From positions 180,616,148-180,680,147 of the forward strand of contig CM071598.1 in assembly GCA_036435485.1 (NCBI GenBank): 64,000 nucleotides of DNA, in the 5' to 3' direction. The notes beneath the pieces are model-generated. The model ran no database searches and was not told the DNA's origin. It was given only the letters and a program-made list of their open reading frames with translations. The translations under genes and the position numbers were made by a program. This DNA comes from Saposhnikovia divaricata. Its lineage: Eukaryota; Streptophyta; Magnoliopsida; Apiales; Apiaceae. Shown here piece after piece: positions 24,517 through 36,725 of this stretch (within the stretch, counting starts at the first letter, position 1; the number at the start of each line of letters is the position of its first letter).

Positions 24517-24861
24517 GGGCAACAAGCGCAACGAAAAACGATAATAAACAATAAAATCCGAAACCTAACCCTAGAATCCGTGTATAAGTTGTGGTTAATT
24601 ATGGAGAACAGAATCTGTACCTTAAGAAGCTTTACGATTCGGTTGTCAGATGGAGATCCTAGCTTGAATGAACACCATGTATCCCGTATGCAACGATCTA
24701 CGCTCTATCAGTATCCACGCAGAAGCTCGAACGGAGGATGTTGTGTACTAGCACAATACTTCGTTTCTTTCTCTCTTTTCTCTCTACCTCTCTAGCAGCT
24801 AGTGTTTTGTATAAAAACGTCTGACCCTCTCCAAGCCACAAAATATTATAATGGCCGGAGA
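24517..24861. other. unassigned junction sequence upstream of the dead Copia
   Basis: Higher in GC than its surroundings, with tcgggggcaacaagcgcaac at the left and a CT-rich run near 24770-24795. It looks like LTR or leader sequence of some element, but I see no primer-binding site, and it does not match the LTR at 18736-20141. Confidence 0.3.
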
Positions 24862-25800
24862 TCAGAAATGCACTAGAAGACTTCAAGGTATTTTTCTTGA
24901 TTTTTCGTTTTTTTGATTTTTTTATTATAATTCTTTTCTTGCATTAAATAGCTATTAATGGTATTTTAATTAGTCATTTATTACACCTATTAAAGATATA
25001 TTAAATTTATTCTATTTAATTTGTTTAAAAATTAGTAAACTTTATTTGAACGTTATAGTTATTATTTAAATATTGAATATTAAATGTATATAGTTAAATT
25101 TATTTTTTGGTAAAATGATGACTAAAAATTGTTTATATTGCGTTCTTTTTTATTCCCTATTCAAAATCACTGTAATTTCTTTTCGAATGACTGGAAGATG
25201 ACTTTAACTTCTCAAACAATTTTTATTATCATTGAATGTAAAAGTTGTAATAAAATATGGAAGTACATAGATCTTTACTTAATATCTGAAATTTGTATAC
25301 GAATAATACAAACATATTTTTTACTTTTGCACATGAATACATTGCACATGTGTTATGATCAAACTAATTAAATTGAACAAACCCATCCATTTTATCAGAA
25401 TATTAAATCGATAAAAAATTTATATACCTGTTATAAATTAATGTTCTAATTAAAAAAAAGGTTTACACTATTATTGAACATGTAGTGTCGGCTTTAAAAA
25501 ACATTATTAAGTTATATTCAATATTTGTAACTTTTGATCGTAAAAATTACGTTCGTATTGTAATTTTTATTTTAATATGTTTGTGATTTTTTTTTAAAAT
25601 TATCAATACTTTAGATATACAATGTGAGTATTTTTCAAACTAATATTTCATGTAAATTGTTTTTAAATCCATTTTTTTAGGAAATTCATAGGAGACCAAT
25701 CAATTTGTATAAGTAATAGAAATTAATTTATCTATTTTCATTACTTTAAAATAAACATTTATAAACCGCGTGAAGCGCGGATTATATATATTATAATTTC
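24862..25800 (+). mobile_element. Helitron-like element, about 0.9 kb
   Basis: It starts tcagaaatgcac after an A (compare tcggaaatgcac at 16921) and shares long interior blocks with that element. A 3' hairpin ccgcg-tgaag-cgcgg lies at 25767-25781. The ctag is degraded. Confidence 0.55.
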
Positions 25801-26180
25801 AGGAAATCAAAAAGTTACCAGAAGCGTTTGAGATAGTTTTCTTAATTTTTCATTTTTTTGATTTTTCATTAAAATTCTTTTAATACATTAAATAATATCC
25901 TAATAATTCATTAATTATACCTATTAAATATATATTAAATTTATTTTAATTTATTTAAACAAAACTTTAGGAAACTTTATTTTAGCAATATAATAAATAT
26001 TTCCATATAAAATGACGACTTAAAATTTAACACTAAAACTTTCAAGCCCAAAGTAAGATTATTTTTAGATAAAAGGTGGCTTAAAATTATTAATATTGTG
26101 TCATTTAAGATCATTGAAAAAAAAAATCCTTTTCTCTTTTTTGAATTTTTTTAATAAATCTTTTTGTGGCTTTTGATAGC

Positions 26181-27125
26181 ATCCTTTTTTTTGACAAATT
26201 TAAATTAAATTTCATTAGCCTTAAAAAACTCAACTGGGTCAAATCCCCAACCGGCTATGCAACCAGGTTGAAAAACAAATAAACGACCTAAACAATTAGC
26301 CAATTTGTATCCGGATTGCTTAACATACTGAATACAAATATTCTTGAAACTCAAGACGAATTCAATGGTCTACCGAGTAATACAGTCTGCACCAACTTTC
26401 GATTTCTTCCTGAAAATAGTACTCCCTCCGTCCCCCTCAATTGTTTACATTGGGGGACAGGGGCGTGACACGCATTCTAAGACTCCTAAAAAGTATAGTT
26501 CCATAATTTTTTTTTCTTCTGAATAAAAATTTAATGTTTAAACCTTTATTCAAAAAAAGAAAATTTTAAAAATAAATTATGAAAATATTTTTTATATACA
26601 CCTTAAAATGCGTGTCAAGTAATGCTGAAAACATGTAAAGAATTGAGAGGGACAGAGGGAGTAGCGTCATAATTGATCTTCACATAATTAAATCTTGATG
26701 TAGTCCACTGTTCAAATATTTCAGCTGCACTAACTGAGATCGGAGGTACAGATGCCCCCATAATATGAACATCTTCTGTTATGAAAGGTGAGCTCTTGCG
26801 ATTTCCACCATCGTTCTATTCCACACTACCTCAATGCGAGCATTCCAAATCCCCTGATACACCATATTAATCATGCATTCTCAACAAAACAACCAACACA
26901 AAACAACTCAAAAAATACCAAAACTTACTAAGCTCTCACAAGGAGATACAGCACACAACCTAAACAATTGGGTACAAAAGACACACCTCACCTAAGAATG
27001 AATATTATTGGAAAAAAAACAAGATCAAAGTAAGAAAGAAAGAGGGTCTCCGGCCGGTGGAGAATCCACCGCCGGAGCAGGAAGGACGAAGGCGCCTAAC
27101 TAATAAGAAACAGAAAAGAGCTTTG
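26181..27125 (-). pseudogene. internally deleted L1 LINE relic with target-site duplication
   Basis: The direct repeat ttttgatagcatc flanks it (about 26168-26180 and 27127-27139), and an A-tail (T-run on plus) lies at 26182-26189. On the minus strand, before and after the nested MITE, one can read parts of an RNase H domain: RFNYVKINYDA and, further on, KQSGYKLANCLGRLFVFQ. The 5' part is a GC-rich leader (ctccggcggtgg). Most of ORF2 is missing. Confidence 0.65.
26422..26661. mobile_element. Stowaway MITE, 240 bp, complete
   Basis: Inverted termini ctccctccgtccccctcaat and (reverse of) attgagagggacagagggag; TA duplications at 26420-26421 and 26662-26663. It is inserted in the RNase H part of the L1 relic. 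Confidence 0.92.
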
Positions 27126-28131
27126 TTTTTGATAGCATCTTAATTAATCATTAATTACACCTATTAAATATCTATATAATTTACTTTTATTATTTATATA
27201 AAAATTTAACAAAATTTATTTTGGCATTATAATTATTATTTCAATATAAAATATTAATTTCTATAGAAAAATAAGAGCATATCCCACAAGATGACGACTT
27301 AAAATTACTTATATCGTGCCATACGATTTTCCATTTAAGATTTCTGCAAGTTTTTTCGGGAGATTGGAGTGGAGGGCATGCGACGTTAATTTTTGGGGGA
27401 AAAAGTTTTATTAGTTGCGGTGTAAATCGTGTAAATCATATAAGTTATAGAAGTATATAGAATTACACAAGAGATGTGACCAACTCGATTAAATTAAATC
27501 AACATGATCATTTTCTCGGACAGTTAGCGATAAAGAAATTGTACATCCGTTATTCCAATATATTGTGACGGATTATATTAATATTCTAATTAAATAAATT
27601 ATTATAATATTTTTGAGCATGTATGTTATGAGAAGGGTGTCGGCTTTTAAGAACGTTATTTAAATATATTTAAATTTATTATTTTATCGTAAAAATTATG
27701 ATCATATTGTAATCGCTAATTTTCATGTTTATGATTTTTTAACATATTAAAATTTTAGATATAAAATGAAAGTATTTTTCCAACTAATTATTCATGGGAA
27801 ATGTTTGAATCAATTGAATATAGCTATCAATGTTTTTTTTTAAATGAAAGTTAGTGTCTTGATTTTCTTTTTCTTCCTTCTATAAATTATTAAAATATAA
27901 TATTACCTTCAAAAAATAGTGCTTGAAATGTTTTTAGATATTTGTTTTATTTCAAATTTTAATTTAAAATTTGTTTTAATACGATAAAAGTTTTATTTTT
28001 TATATGTTTGAAATTTTTTGACTAACATCATGTATAATTTATACGTATGATTCCATTATTTTTCACTAATATTCATGAATTATTAAATATAATTTTCTGA
28101 AGCCGCACGATAGCGCGGCATAATTGACTAG

Positions 28132-29619
28132 TTCATATTTGATTGAAAATTATAATCTTACACCAACATCAATCACCAAATTCTCCATTAACATCACAGA
28201 AATTTTCAATATTTTCATCAATTTTTGTAAAAATACTCAAGTTATGGTATAAACACGATATGAGATTAAATCATTCAACAGCAGAACATTCAAATATAAG
28301 TAAGTTGAGTGGCAGAACTTTGGAATTGATGTACTTGACTTCAAAATTCGGGTGCAGAACTTTTAAGTTCAGATATTAAAATTATGTTACAAATATAGTA
28401 TGAGATAATAGTGTTCAGCAGTAAAATGTTGTTTAGACTTTAGGAAGTAAGTTTGCTTAACTTTGAAATTAAGTAGAAGGACATTGCATTTTTACTATGA
28501 AACAAAATAGGTTCTGTAGTAGAATCATATTATCTCGGGGGATTATTTTTTCTAAAATAAGTTTAATAAAATAAATTAAAATTTTTAAAGAAAGAAAAAT
28601 GAAAATTTTTACAAAAATTTGCCAAAAGTTATGTGAGATAAAAAGATTAATGATTTTTTTAATAAATGAGTTGTTGATTAAATTTTTTTATTTCAATTAA
28701 TTGAACTAATAGTGTAGTTTTGATTTCCAACAATGTCCTTACAAAAATTATTTAAAAACGAATTGAATTTGGACAGTTGATAATAATGGTTTTCTAGTTA
28801 TCTTTTAGTGCTTGATTCTCTCTTGATACAGACCCTATAAATATTATTAATAATTAAATTATAGTCAACTGAAACATTGATTTTTTTTAAAGAATATTAA
28901 TATCAAAGTAAATAAATGTTATTAAATTATATAATCGAAATAATAACTATGATTAATACTTTTAAATTTAAAAAATGTAAATTTAAGATAATTGATACGA
29001 ATTATTGGCTAGTTCTTATAATTTAATTTTCTCTTTTGAACGAGGCCTCTATGTGAGCTTATGGAATAACTTACTAGTGTCCGTTTATGTTTGTTAGATG
29101 ATGAATTACCTCATGGTAGCGACCAAAATTTTATTGGGCTCTTTTGAGTTTTTTCCTTGAATGAAAGGACGAATAATCATGGTCTATGAAAATGTCCGCA
29201 TCAAAAGTCTTGATGACCCATTTGTTTGGTATGGCTGCCAGTAGTCAACAACCAATGTTAGCGGTGATCTAAGATCTTCAATTCTTCATGATTAAACATC
29301 ACTGAACTCTCAAAAGAATCTAACACTTCAGATTCACAATCCACGCGTTTCGACAACTCTCAACAAACCTTAGGCCGAGAGATCGATTCACTAGGCCACT
29401 TGGTCGTTAGCAGTGTTTATAAAATAAGAACCGAACACTTCTGTAAACTACCTAATTTATTTGATGAATTTTTCTAATTTCAAACTTAGGTCTACTTAAA
29501 GTATTTATACGGTTAATTTAATCCATGTTTTTCTCGACTCAGGCTAGCTCTCCTAAATCATGTTTATGCTGATTTGAGCATTGTGCATCTAACATTTCTA
29601 AATCAGTTACTATCCCTTG
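28132..29619. other. AT-rich intergenic DNA; CRK-spacer-like blocks at its right end
   Basis: No gene seen. Blocks at about 29296-29350 and 29549-29615 resemble spacer sequence upstream of CRK4 (44641-44700 and 44744-44820), suggesting that this was once CRK intergenic DNA. Confidence 0.45.
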
Positions 29620-30141
29620 TACTCCTCTGTTCCAAAAAGATTGACACACTTTCTTTTTTGGGAAGTCCCAAAACTAATGAAAATATTATATTTACTATTT
29701 TTGAACACTATTGTTCACTATTACATCCACTAATTCTCCATTTTATACTCTTTTTTACACTATTAGAGCATCTCTAAGGGGATGCAACTTTTAGCAATAT
29801 TTCCTAACTGGCACTTAATTTTACCTAATATCTAGAAAATGGGCTTCTCCAGGGGAGCCCATCAGTTAGCAAAAATTTTAGATAACACCTATATCGTCAT
29901 CTATATCTATTGATCAATCAGCTATCATCTAAAAATATCCACGCCACCTCCCGCTTGATTACTTCTTGCTATTCTTCCTTCCCGCTCGCTCTTCCTGCTT
30001 ATTGCTTCAATCTATATCTTCCCTATTTCAATGAACTTCAACCTAAATTAGGTTTAATGGCATATCCATCACTATTGTAACTATATATATAATTTTTCAG
30101 CAATTTTTAAATTCTGTAAAATCTTGTTCCTGTTACAGAGA

Positions 30142-30569
30142 ATGGAGGGTTCATTCGTATCTTTACTTAACGACTCAATTGAAGATGAAGATTTTGTATT
30201 TTCTCAGCCACCCCCTCAGTCTCAGTCTCAGTCTCAATCCCAAACCAACTCCAACCCCGGCCAGAAGGTGCAAAATCGAAGAAGGGAAAGAGATCAAAGA
30301 ACTTCTTAATTGAAGAGGATATGTTGTTGATTTCTGCTTGGTTGAATATAAGCATGGATCCGGTACAAGGTAACAATCAAACACATACTTCTTATTGGAA
30401 GATAATTTGGAAATATTTTAATGAAAATAAAGAAGGTCTTGCAAGTGATCGAACTGCTATTTCATTGTGTAATCGATGGTGCACAATCAATGAAAAAGTG
30501 GCCAAGTTTATTGGATTCTACAACAAAATTATTGGAAGAAATGAAAGTGGATTAACTGAGCAAGATAAG
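30142..30569 (+). pseudogene. Harbinger ORF1, Myb/SANT-like DNA-binding protein (frameshifted first exon)
   Basis: ATG at 30142 opens MEGSFVSLLNDS with a Gln/Ser-rich stretch. The conserved Myb-like region (KRSKNFLIEEDMLLISAWLN, then TSYWKIIWKYF and LCNRWCTINEKVAKF) lies in another frame from about 30285, so one indel lies between about 30270 and 30290. The conserved block ends at 30569 before a GT that may be a splice donor; no convincing second exon is seen. In this superfamily ORF1 helps the transposase bind and move to the nucleus. Confidence 0.65.
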
Positions 30570-31039
30570 GTACTCGATGTTTTATTTGAATTGTTTTTGA
30601 TTAATTGTTGATTGTCTCCTTTTCGATTTAGACTTTTCAGCTATAGTTAATTAGTTATTTGAGGTGTTTATTCAATCAATTGATAGATGCATTTGATGGT
30701 TCTTTTGGTTATTCACTGAATTCTGTAATTGTGTGTGTCTGTTCTTGGCTGCACATGGATTTAGTAATGCTGCTTCTTAAAACTTCTCAACTGCCGTAAA
30801 AAACACAATACGACTCTATTAGAACTCTAGACCTACTTTAGAACTACGAGCAGTTTTGCCACCACTGCACACTCCTCCTCATTCTTAAATGTAGGCCAGT
30901 TTATCATGTTTAAATGTCTTCCCTAGTCGGGTTATCAGAATCCGGACATATTTTACAATGTATTTTTCGAGACAATTACAAAAGCAAAAATGAAAGGAAA
31001 TTACATAACAAATATGAAAGAAAATTACATAACAAATAT

Positions 31040-32338
31040 TTAATTTATGTCACCACCGTGCATCTGCCAAAGATGTTCTATAAGATCTTTTTGCAACTGA
31101 ACATGAGCTTGTTTGTCTCGAATTTGCTGGTGCACTTGAATGAACTCCATGAAGGTACTTCGATGACGTGGGATATGTGTAACAGTTGGTATTTCAGCAT
31201 TTGTATCAAAGTGTTCTTCTTCCATATATAATTCCCTTTCATCTTCAATGATCATGTTGTGTAATATTATGCAGGCGGTCATAATATATTTCATTGTGCC
31301 CACGTCCCAAAACCGTGATGGACCACGAATCATTGCAAATCGAGATTGCAACACTCCAAATGCTCTCTCAACATCCTTTCTAACAGATTCTTGTGCATTT
31401 GCAAAATATTTTTTTTTGTTGCCTTGAGGTTTTGAAATAGTTTTGACAAAAGTTGGCCAAGAGGGATATATACCATCAGCAAGATAATATCCCATGTTAT
31501 AGTCATGTCCATTATTGGTATACCTCACTTCAGGGCCACGACCTTCTGATAAATCTTCAAAAAGATGAGATCGATCTAACACATTAATATCATTTAATGA
31601 TCCCGGTAATCCAAAAAAAGAATGCCAAATCCACAAGTCTTTTGAAGCTATTGCTTCTAATATAATAGTTGGTTCATGAACATGACATGTGTACATACCT
31701 TGACAGCCAGCTGGACAATTCTTCCACTTCCAGTGCATACAATCAATACTACCCAACATTCCGGGAAAGCCTCGCTGTTCATTCTCTGCTAATAATCTAG
31801 ACACGTCTTCAGCATTTGGGCGTCTTAGATATTCAGTTCCAAAGACTTCAACAATTGCTTTAACAAACCTTTTTAAACTCTCTATTGTTGTACTTTCACC
31901 AATTCTAACCTAATCATCAACAGCATCAGCTGCTGTACCATATGCAAGCATCCTAAGTGCAGCTGTCACTTTCTGAAGTGATGATAGTCCACGAATTCCC
32001 ACAACATCAGTTCGTTGAGTAAAATAATTGTCATGAGCTGTGACTGCTTCTTCAATTCGCATAAACAATGACCTACGCATTCGAAACCTTCGACGAAATT
32101 GTGTCTCTGTATATATAGGTGTATCAGAAAAATAATCATGATACAGTCTAGCATGACCTTCTTCTCTATTGTGATCAATTACACGATGATTCATTGCGGA
32201 ACCACCATGATTCGGGATAAAATTTGCTCTTTGATGCTGATTATGAAGGTAAGCAGCACCCATTCTCATTCTTGCTTCCTGCTCTTCTTCTTCTTCTACC
32301 TGCATAATATCAAGAATCATTCGCGTAGTATTATCCAT
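31040..32338 (-). pseudogene. Harbinger transposase (DDE_Tnp_4), one in-frame stop
   Basis: ATG at 32338-32336 (MDNTTRMILDIM). The first part (to 31910) is the N-terminal nuclease-like region ending YGTAADAVDD. A TAG at 31912-31910 stands where the family has Tyr (DDYVRIGEST). The same frame continues to a TAA at 31042-31040, about 432 codons in all. Catalytic residues of the DDE domain are visible: Asp in GSIDCMHWKWKNCP, Asp in YYLADGIYP and Glu in RKDVERAFGVLQSRF. The rest looks intact, so a single substitution has silenced the gene. Confidence 0.88.
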
Positions 32339-33147
32339 TACAAATGAGTATTTAGATGGGTGTGTTGTTTGTATTGTGTTTAGTTCTCAATCAGGGGTAA
32401 AAAAAATTCCTACCCTACTGCACACATGTTTATATGCACTGTTTACATCATTTTGATTTATCTGTAAAAAAAATATATTTTGATGAGAAAATAATTTATA
32501 TGTTATTTTTTGCTAACAAAATATGAAGTTTTTATTTTTAAAATATTTTTAAAAAATTGGGAATGAAATTAAATTAAAAAAATGTACAATTCATATTATA
32601 AAATAAAACTACTTTAATTAATTAAATAACATATATCCTTGTATATATAAAACCTTTATTTGATTGAATTTGACAATAGTAAAATAACATATTTTCAAAT
32701 AATAAAATATTTAAATTAATTAAATAACATATATATTAATGTAAAAAGTTTATTTGATTGAATTTTAAAAAAAATATATTTTTGAGTTTTATCCCGAATA
32801 AATAACTACTATTTGAAAATATAGTCGTTAGGATTTTAAAAATAATAAAGTAACAGATTTTTAAATATAGCTAACGTTTATAGCTAACACCGCTGGAGGA
32901 CACAAGCTTACAGGTTCAGCAAATTTTACATAACCATCTATTTTTCTGATTTTAGCTAACACTTATAGCTATCTCCCTTGGAGATCTCTTACACCCATTA
33001 CTTTCCTCCACTATCTCACCTCTATTATTAAATATTGATAGGTCCACCACTTTATCCACTTTTCAACTAACTTTACTCTTTTTTACTACATTTTCTTAAT
33101 TTTCGTAAAAGTCAAAGAGGTTCAAACAATTCGGGACGGAGGGAATA

Positions 33148-34167
33148 ATAAACAATGTTTCGGAAACCTAAGAAAAATGATTAGTCAGAGGGATCAAAAA
33201 TTCAAAAAAAAAAATAAAAAATTACTTGATTAAATTCATTATATCCTATATATAATTGGTGTAAGGGAGTTTAGGTGGTTGTTTGGTCGTCACGGGTTAA
33301 AAGGTAAGTTCATTAAAAATTAGAAATGGGCTAGAGAGTATTGGTTTAAAAGCTAAAACTATGCTCCCTAACAAAACAATTAAAACTATGCTACCAAGTA
33401 ACTAATGGTATTTTTAACTTAACAAACAAGATCAAAAAATGATGCACTAAAATAAATAACCTATGATAAAAGAGAAAAAAATTAAAGTTGAAAAAATCAT
33501 TGTTAACTAAAATTAATAAAAAAATAATTTATACTAAAGTTTAAAATATAATTTAAAAAAATCTTACCACAAAAAAGAGTTTCAATGAAACCTATCTTTT
33601 AAAAAATGTCATAACAAAATTTTACTCTTAGATTTTACAACAAACATGTTTTTAAAATTTATACTAACAAAAGTCAACACAAATCAATTAACTAACAATT
33701 TATTATTTTACAAAGATTCTAGATTCAGCACTAAAATTGTAAATAAATTAAAAGTAATTCGAAAATCAAAAATTAAATAATTAATAGAGAATCTTAATAT
33801 AATAAGTATAAAAAATCCTATATTAATTTAATAATTTAAAAGTTACAAAAATATTAAATTTCATCAACAATAAAATTTAAAGTAAATTAATAAAGAATAA
33901 AACTAATAAAATATTAATCATCAACTTAATTAATTGTTATTGTTATAGGAAAAAGAGTTGTAGTGGCACAAAACTTACACACAATTAACAAATAAGGATA
34001 AAATAGCAAAAAACTATAATGAAAAATAAATCACAAATTCATTCTTTATATAAAATAAAATATACAAAGCATACCATCATACAAATATAAAAGAAAGTAT
34101 AAACTTTCTTTAACAAAAAAGTACAAATGTAAATGTATGTGTGTTAATGTATGTTAAATTACAATAA
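33148..34167. other. very AT-rich intergenic DNA, no gene seen
   Basis: Long A/T-only runs; the junction with CRK2 sequence is abrupt at 34168. A possible Helitron-type start (tcctatatataattgg) lies at about 33244. Confidence 0.5.
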
Positions 34168-36373
34168 GTTCATTATACTAGTGTACAAACTCTCTATGTG
34201 CTAGCTCAGTGTACACCAGATTTGTCTGGGAACGACTGTGGTCACTGCCTCAGAGAGGCCATTGGTTATCTGCCACAATGCTGTGATAAAAAGCAAGGTG
34301 GCAGAGTCTTACTGTATAGTTGTAATTTTCGATACGAGGTGTACTCCTTTTTCAATATCCTGGACTCTGCAGCTTCACCTTCACATTCACCTTTACCTTC
34401 TCCAACTCCAAGGACATTACAAAGGCATAAAGGTATTACCATAATCATTAAATTATGCCATTTCTAACCAGAAGTTGATCTGAATGTTATCATATATTGG
34501 ACATACTAGATACTATTCTAATGCAATGAAATATTTTGGCAGGGAAACATGCCCAGAAACTTTTCATACTTATTGCTCTACTCTGTGTATTTCTAATGCT
34601 TTGCGGCATAGGCTACTATATATGGGTTTGGAACAAAGCTACAAGAAAGAAAGAAGTTTCAGCAGGACTTAATATAGATACTATTAATCCGTTCAACAGT
34701 AAGTTGAGATTCTAACATAATTTCATACTATCATTTTTAATTGGTAACGACCATAGAAGTTACAATTACTTGGTAACTATGTCAATTTGGCTGTAGTGGA
34801 GAACGATATTACAACAGTAGAATCCTTGAGATTTGAATTGAGCACGGTGAAAGAAGCTACAAACAACTTTTCTGTAGATAACAAGATAGGTGAAGGTGGA
34901 TTCGGCGAGGTGTATAAGGTACAAAGATTGAAAGTTGAAAGTCATCTTAGAAGAATGATAAAATCATAGCGATACTGATCAAAGTTATATTATGAAGTTC
35001 CAAATGGCTTATGCATTAACTCATACTACAGGGTATACTTGCCAATGGGAAAGAAATTGCAGTGAAGAGGCTATCGAAAAGTTCAAATCAAGGTGCAGAA
35101 GAATTTAAGAATGAGGTTGTTTTAGTGGCTAAGCTTCAACACAGGAATCTTGTGAGGCTGTTGAGATATTGCTTTGAAGGAGAGGAAAAAATTCTCATCT
35201 ACGAATATATTCCCAACAAAAGCCTCGACTACATTTTGTTCGGTAAGACTCGCTTCATTTTCCTATATCACATAATAGATAAGGTCCAATAACAATATCC
35301 GACACTGACTGAATGCACAAGTATGTATAAAACCTATAGATAGATGTAAAGGTGAGGGCGTTAAGATTAAAGAGTAAGGTAACTGTCATAACTTGGCATC
35401 TTCGTAAATGCAGATCCAGAGAAACATGTATTATTGGACTGGCCAAGGAGATACAAAATAATTGGAGGAATTGCTAAAGCAATGCTTTATCTTCATGAAG
35501 AATCCCGGATAAGAATTATTCATAGAGATCTAAAACCAAGCAACGTGTTGTTAGATGCTGAAATGAATGCAAAAGTATCCGATTTTGGCATGTCAAGGAT
35601 TTTTGGGGTGGATCAAAACCATGGAAAGACTAGTAGAATTGTTGGAACTTAGTAAGCCTAATAAATTCTTCTCATCAAACAAAACTGTCTATTTTAAGAA
35701 TCCATGCCCAGCTGAGGCTGGGATGGCCAATCTAATAATTATAAACTGCTGCCTCTGGAATATTTACTTGATGTTTTTGCCACTTTCAGTGGCTACATGT
35801 CTCCAGAGTATGCAATGCATGGAAACTACTCTGCGAGGTCTGATGTCTTTAGTTTCGGTGTCTTAGTTCTTGAGATTATTAGTGGCCAAAGAAACAATTC
35901 TTTCTACCAATCTAACCAAGCCGACGACCTACTTTGCTATGTAAGTTTTTTTCCTCAGAGACACGCTATGATCTCCTTCCTACTATGCAACATTCTGTTT
36001 CAACATAAAAGTTATTTTTTTAGATAATATATGAATATTACAGGCTTGGAGACTTTGGAGGGACGGAGCACCCATGGAATTAATGGATCCAGTGTTATTA
36101 AATTCGTATGCAAGAGATGAAGTAATCAGATGCATCTATATAGCATTATTATGCGTTCAAGAAGATGTAGATAGTAGGCCATCTATGGATACAGTGGTCC
36201 TCATGCTTAACAGTCACTCTGTTACCATAATTATGCCTCAAGAACCTCCATTCTTTCAAAACAGCAGAAGCAGGTCAAAGATAAAAGAAGGATTGAAGTC
36301 AGATCCTTCAACAAAATCTACCACATCATGGTCGGTGGATGATGCATCAATTACAGGAATCTACCCTAGATAA
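34168..36373 (+). pseudogene. CRK2: 5'-truncated CRK, second DUF26, membrane segment and kinase intact
   Basis: Exons by homology with CRK3: remnant of exon 1 34168-34432, then 34543-34698, 34797-34918, 35032-35242, 35414-35651, 35790-35940, 36044-36373. The copy begins abruptly inside exon 1; signal peptide and first DUF26 are missing and no in-frame ATG precedes the second C-X8-C-X2-C motif (QCTPDLSGNDCGHC). The rest is open: membrane segment (LFILIALLCVFLML), IGEGGFGEVYK, IAVK, HRDLK, SDFGMSR, and the C-terminus DDASITGIYPR. Nearly identical to CRK3 at nucleotide level, introns included, so the copy is recent. Without a signal peptide it should not reach the plasma membrane; a transcript from a new promoter is possible but nothing shows it. 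Confidence 0.85.
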
Positions 36374-36638
36374 TATTATGATTCTACCATTCAATGAAGC
36401 CAATAACTGTAACACAGTTGATGCTAAGTAGATAGATAAATCCTATTTTAGTAACGTATTAATGCAACACACTGGGCTCTAATATAATTTGACACATCAA
36501 GCTTTATGAAAACTCTACCTGTAAGCGTAAGTATTTGAATCTGTAATGTAACAGAACCACAAGTATATAGTATAAGTACTTCATTCAGTAAAAGAAACTA
36601 GAAAATTGGTGGCACAAGGAGAGACTCTTGAGAGATTT
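34168..36638 (+). repeat. segmental duplication, copy A (partner 39868-42376)
   Basis: Copy A matches copy B at an offset of exactly 5700 bases at the left end, growing to 5743 at the right by small indels (one base near 40995 and a block in intron 5 near 41400-41460). Identity starts at gttcattatactag and ends at gagactcttgag in both copies. Confidence 0.95.
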
Positions 36639-36725
36639 TAGTTAGGAAAAAGAGAAAAACTAACATGTTTTGCGTGAAAAAAGTAATTGATTAGTTAATA
36701 GTAATTATAATTATGTTGACCATTG

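Larger units (their letters stand above)
25807..28131 (+). mobile_element. Helitron with intact 3' terminus, containing nested insertions
   Basis: It starts tcaaaaagttacc after an A at 25806. It ends with a hairpin (gccgcac-gata-gcgcggc, 28102-28119) and ctag at 28128-28131 followed by T, a canonical Helitron end. Shared interior blocks (tatgagaagggtgtcggctt, 27629) link it to the elements at 15.3-18 kb. It contains an L1 relic at 26181-27125. Confidence 0.65.
29766..32988. mobile_element. PIF/Harbinger DNA transposon, 3223 bp, nearly autonomous
   Basis: TTA target duplications at 29763-29765 and 32989-32991. Terminal inverted repeats begin gagcatctctaagggga on the left and gagatctccaaggga (reverse of the right end). 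It encodes the two Harbinger genes, divergent to convergent in layout: a Myb/SANT-like protein on plus and the transposase on minus. Confidence 0.9.
29622..33145. mobile_element. Stowaway-like MITE split by a PIF/Harbinger insertion
   Basis: The left half 29622-29762 begins ctcctctgttcc after TA (29620-29621). The right half 32992-33145 ends gggacggaggga followed by TA (33146-33147). The right half matches 7147-7303 in reverse complement. Removing the inner element (and one TTA copy) leaves an element of about 300 bp. Confidence 0.75.
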
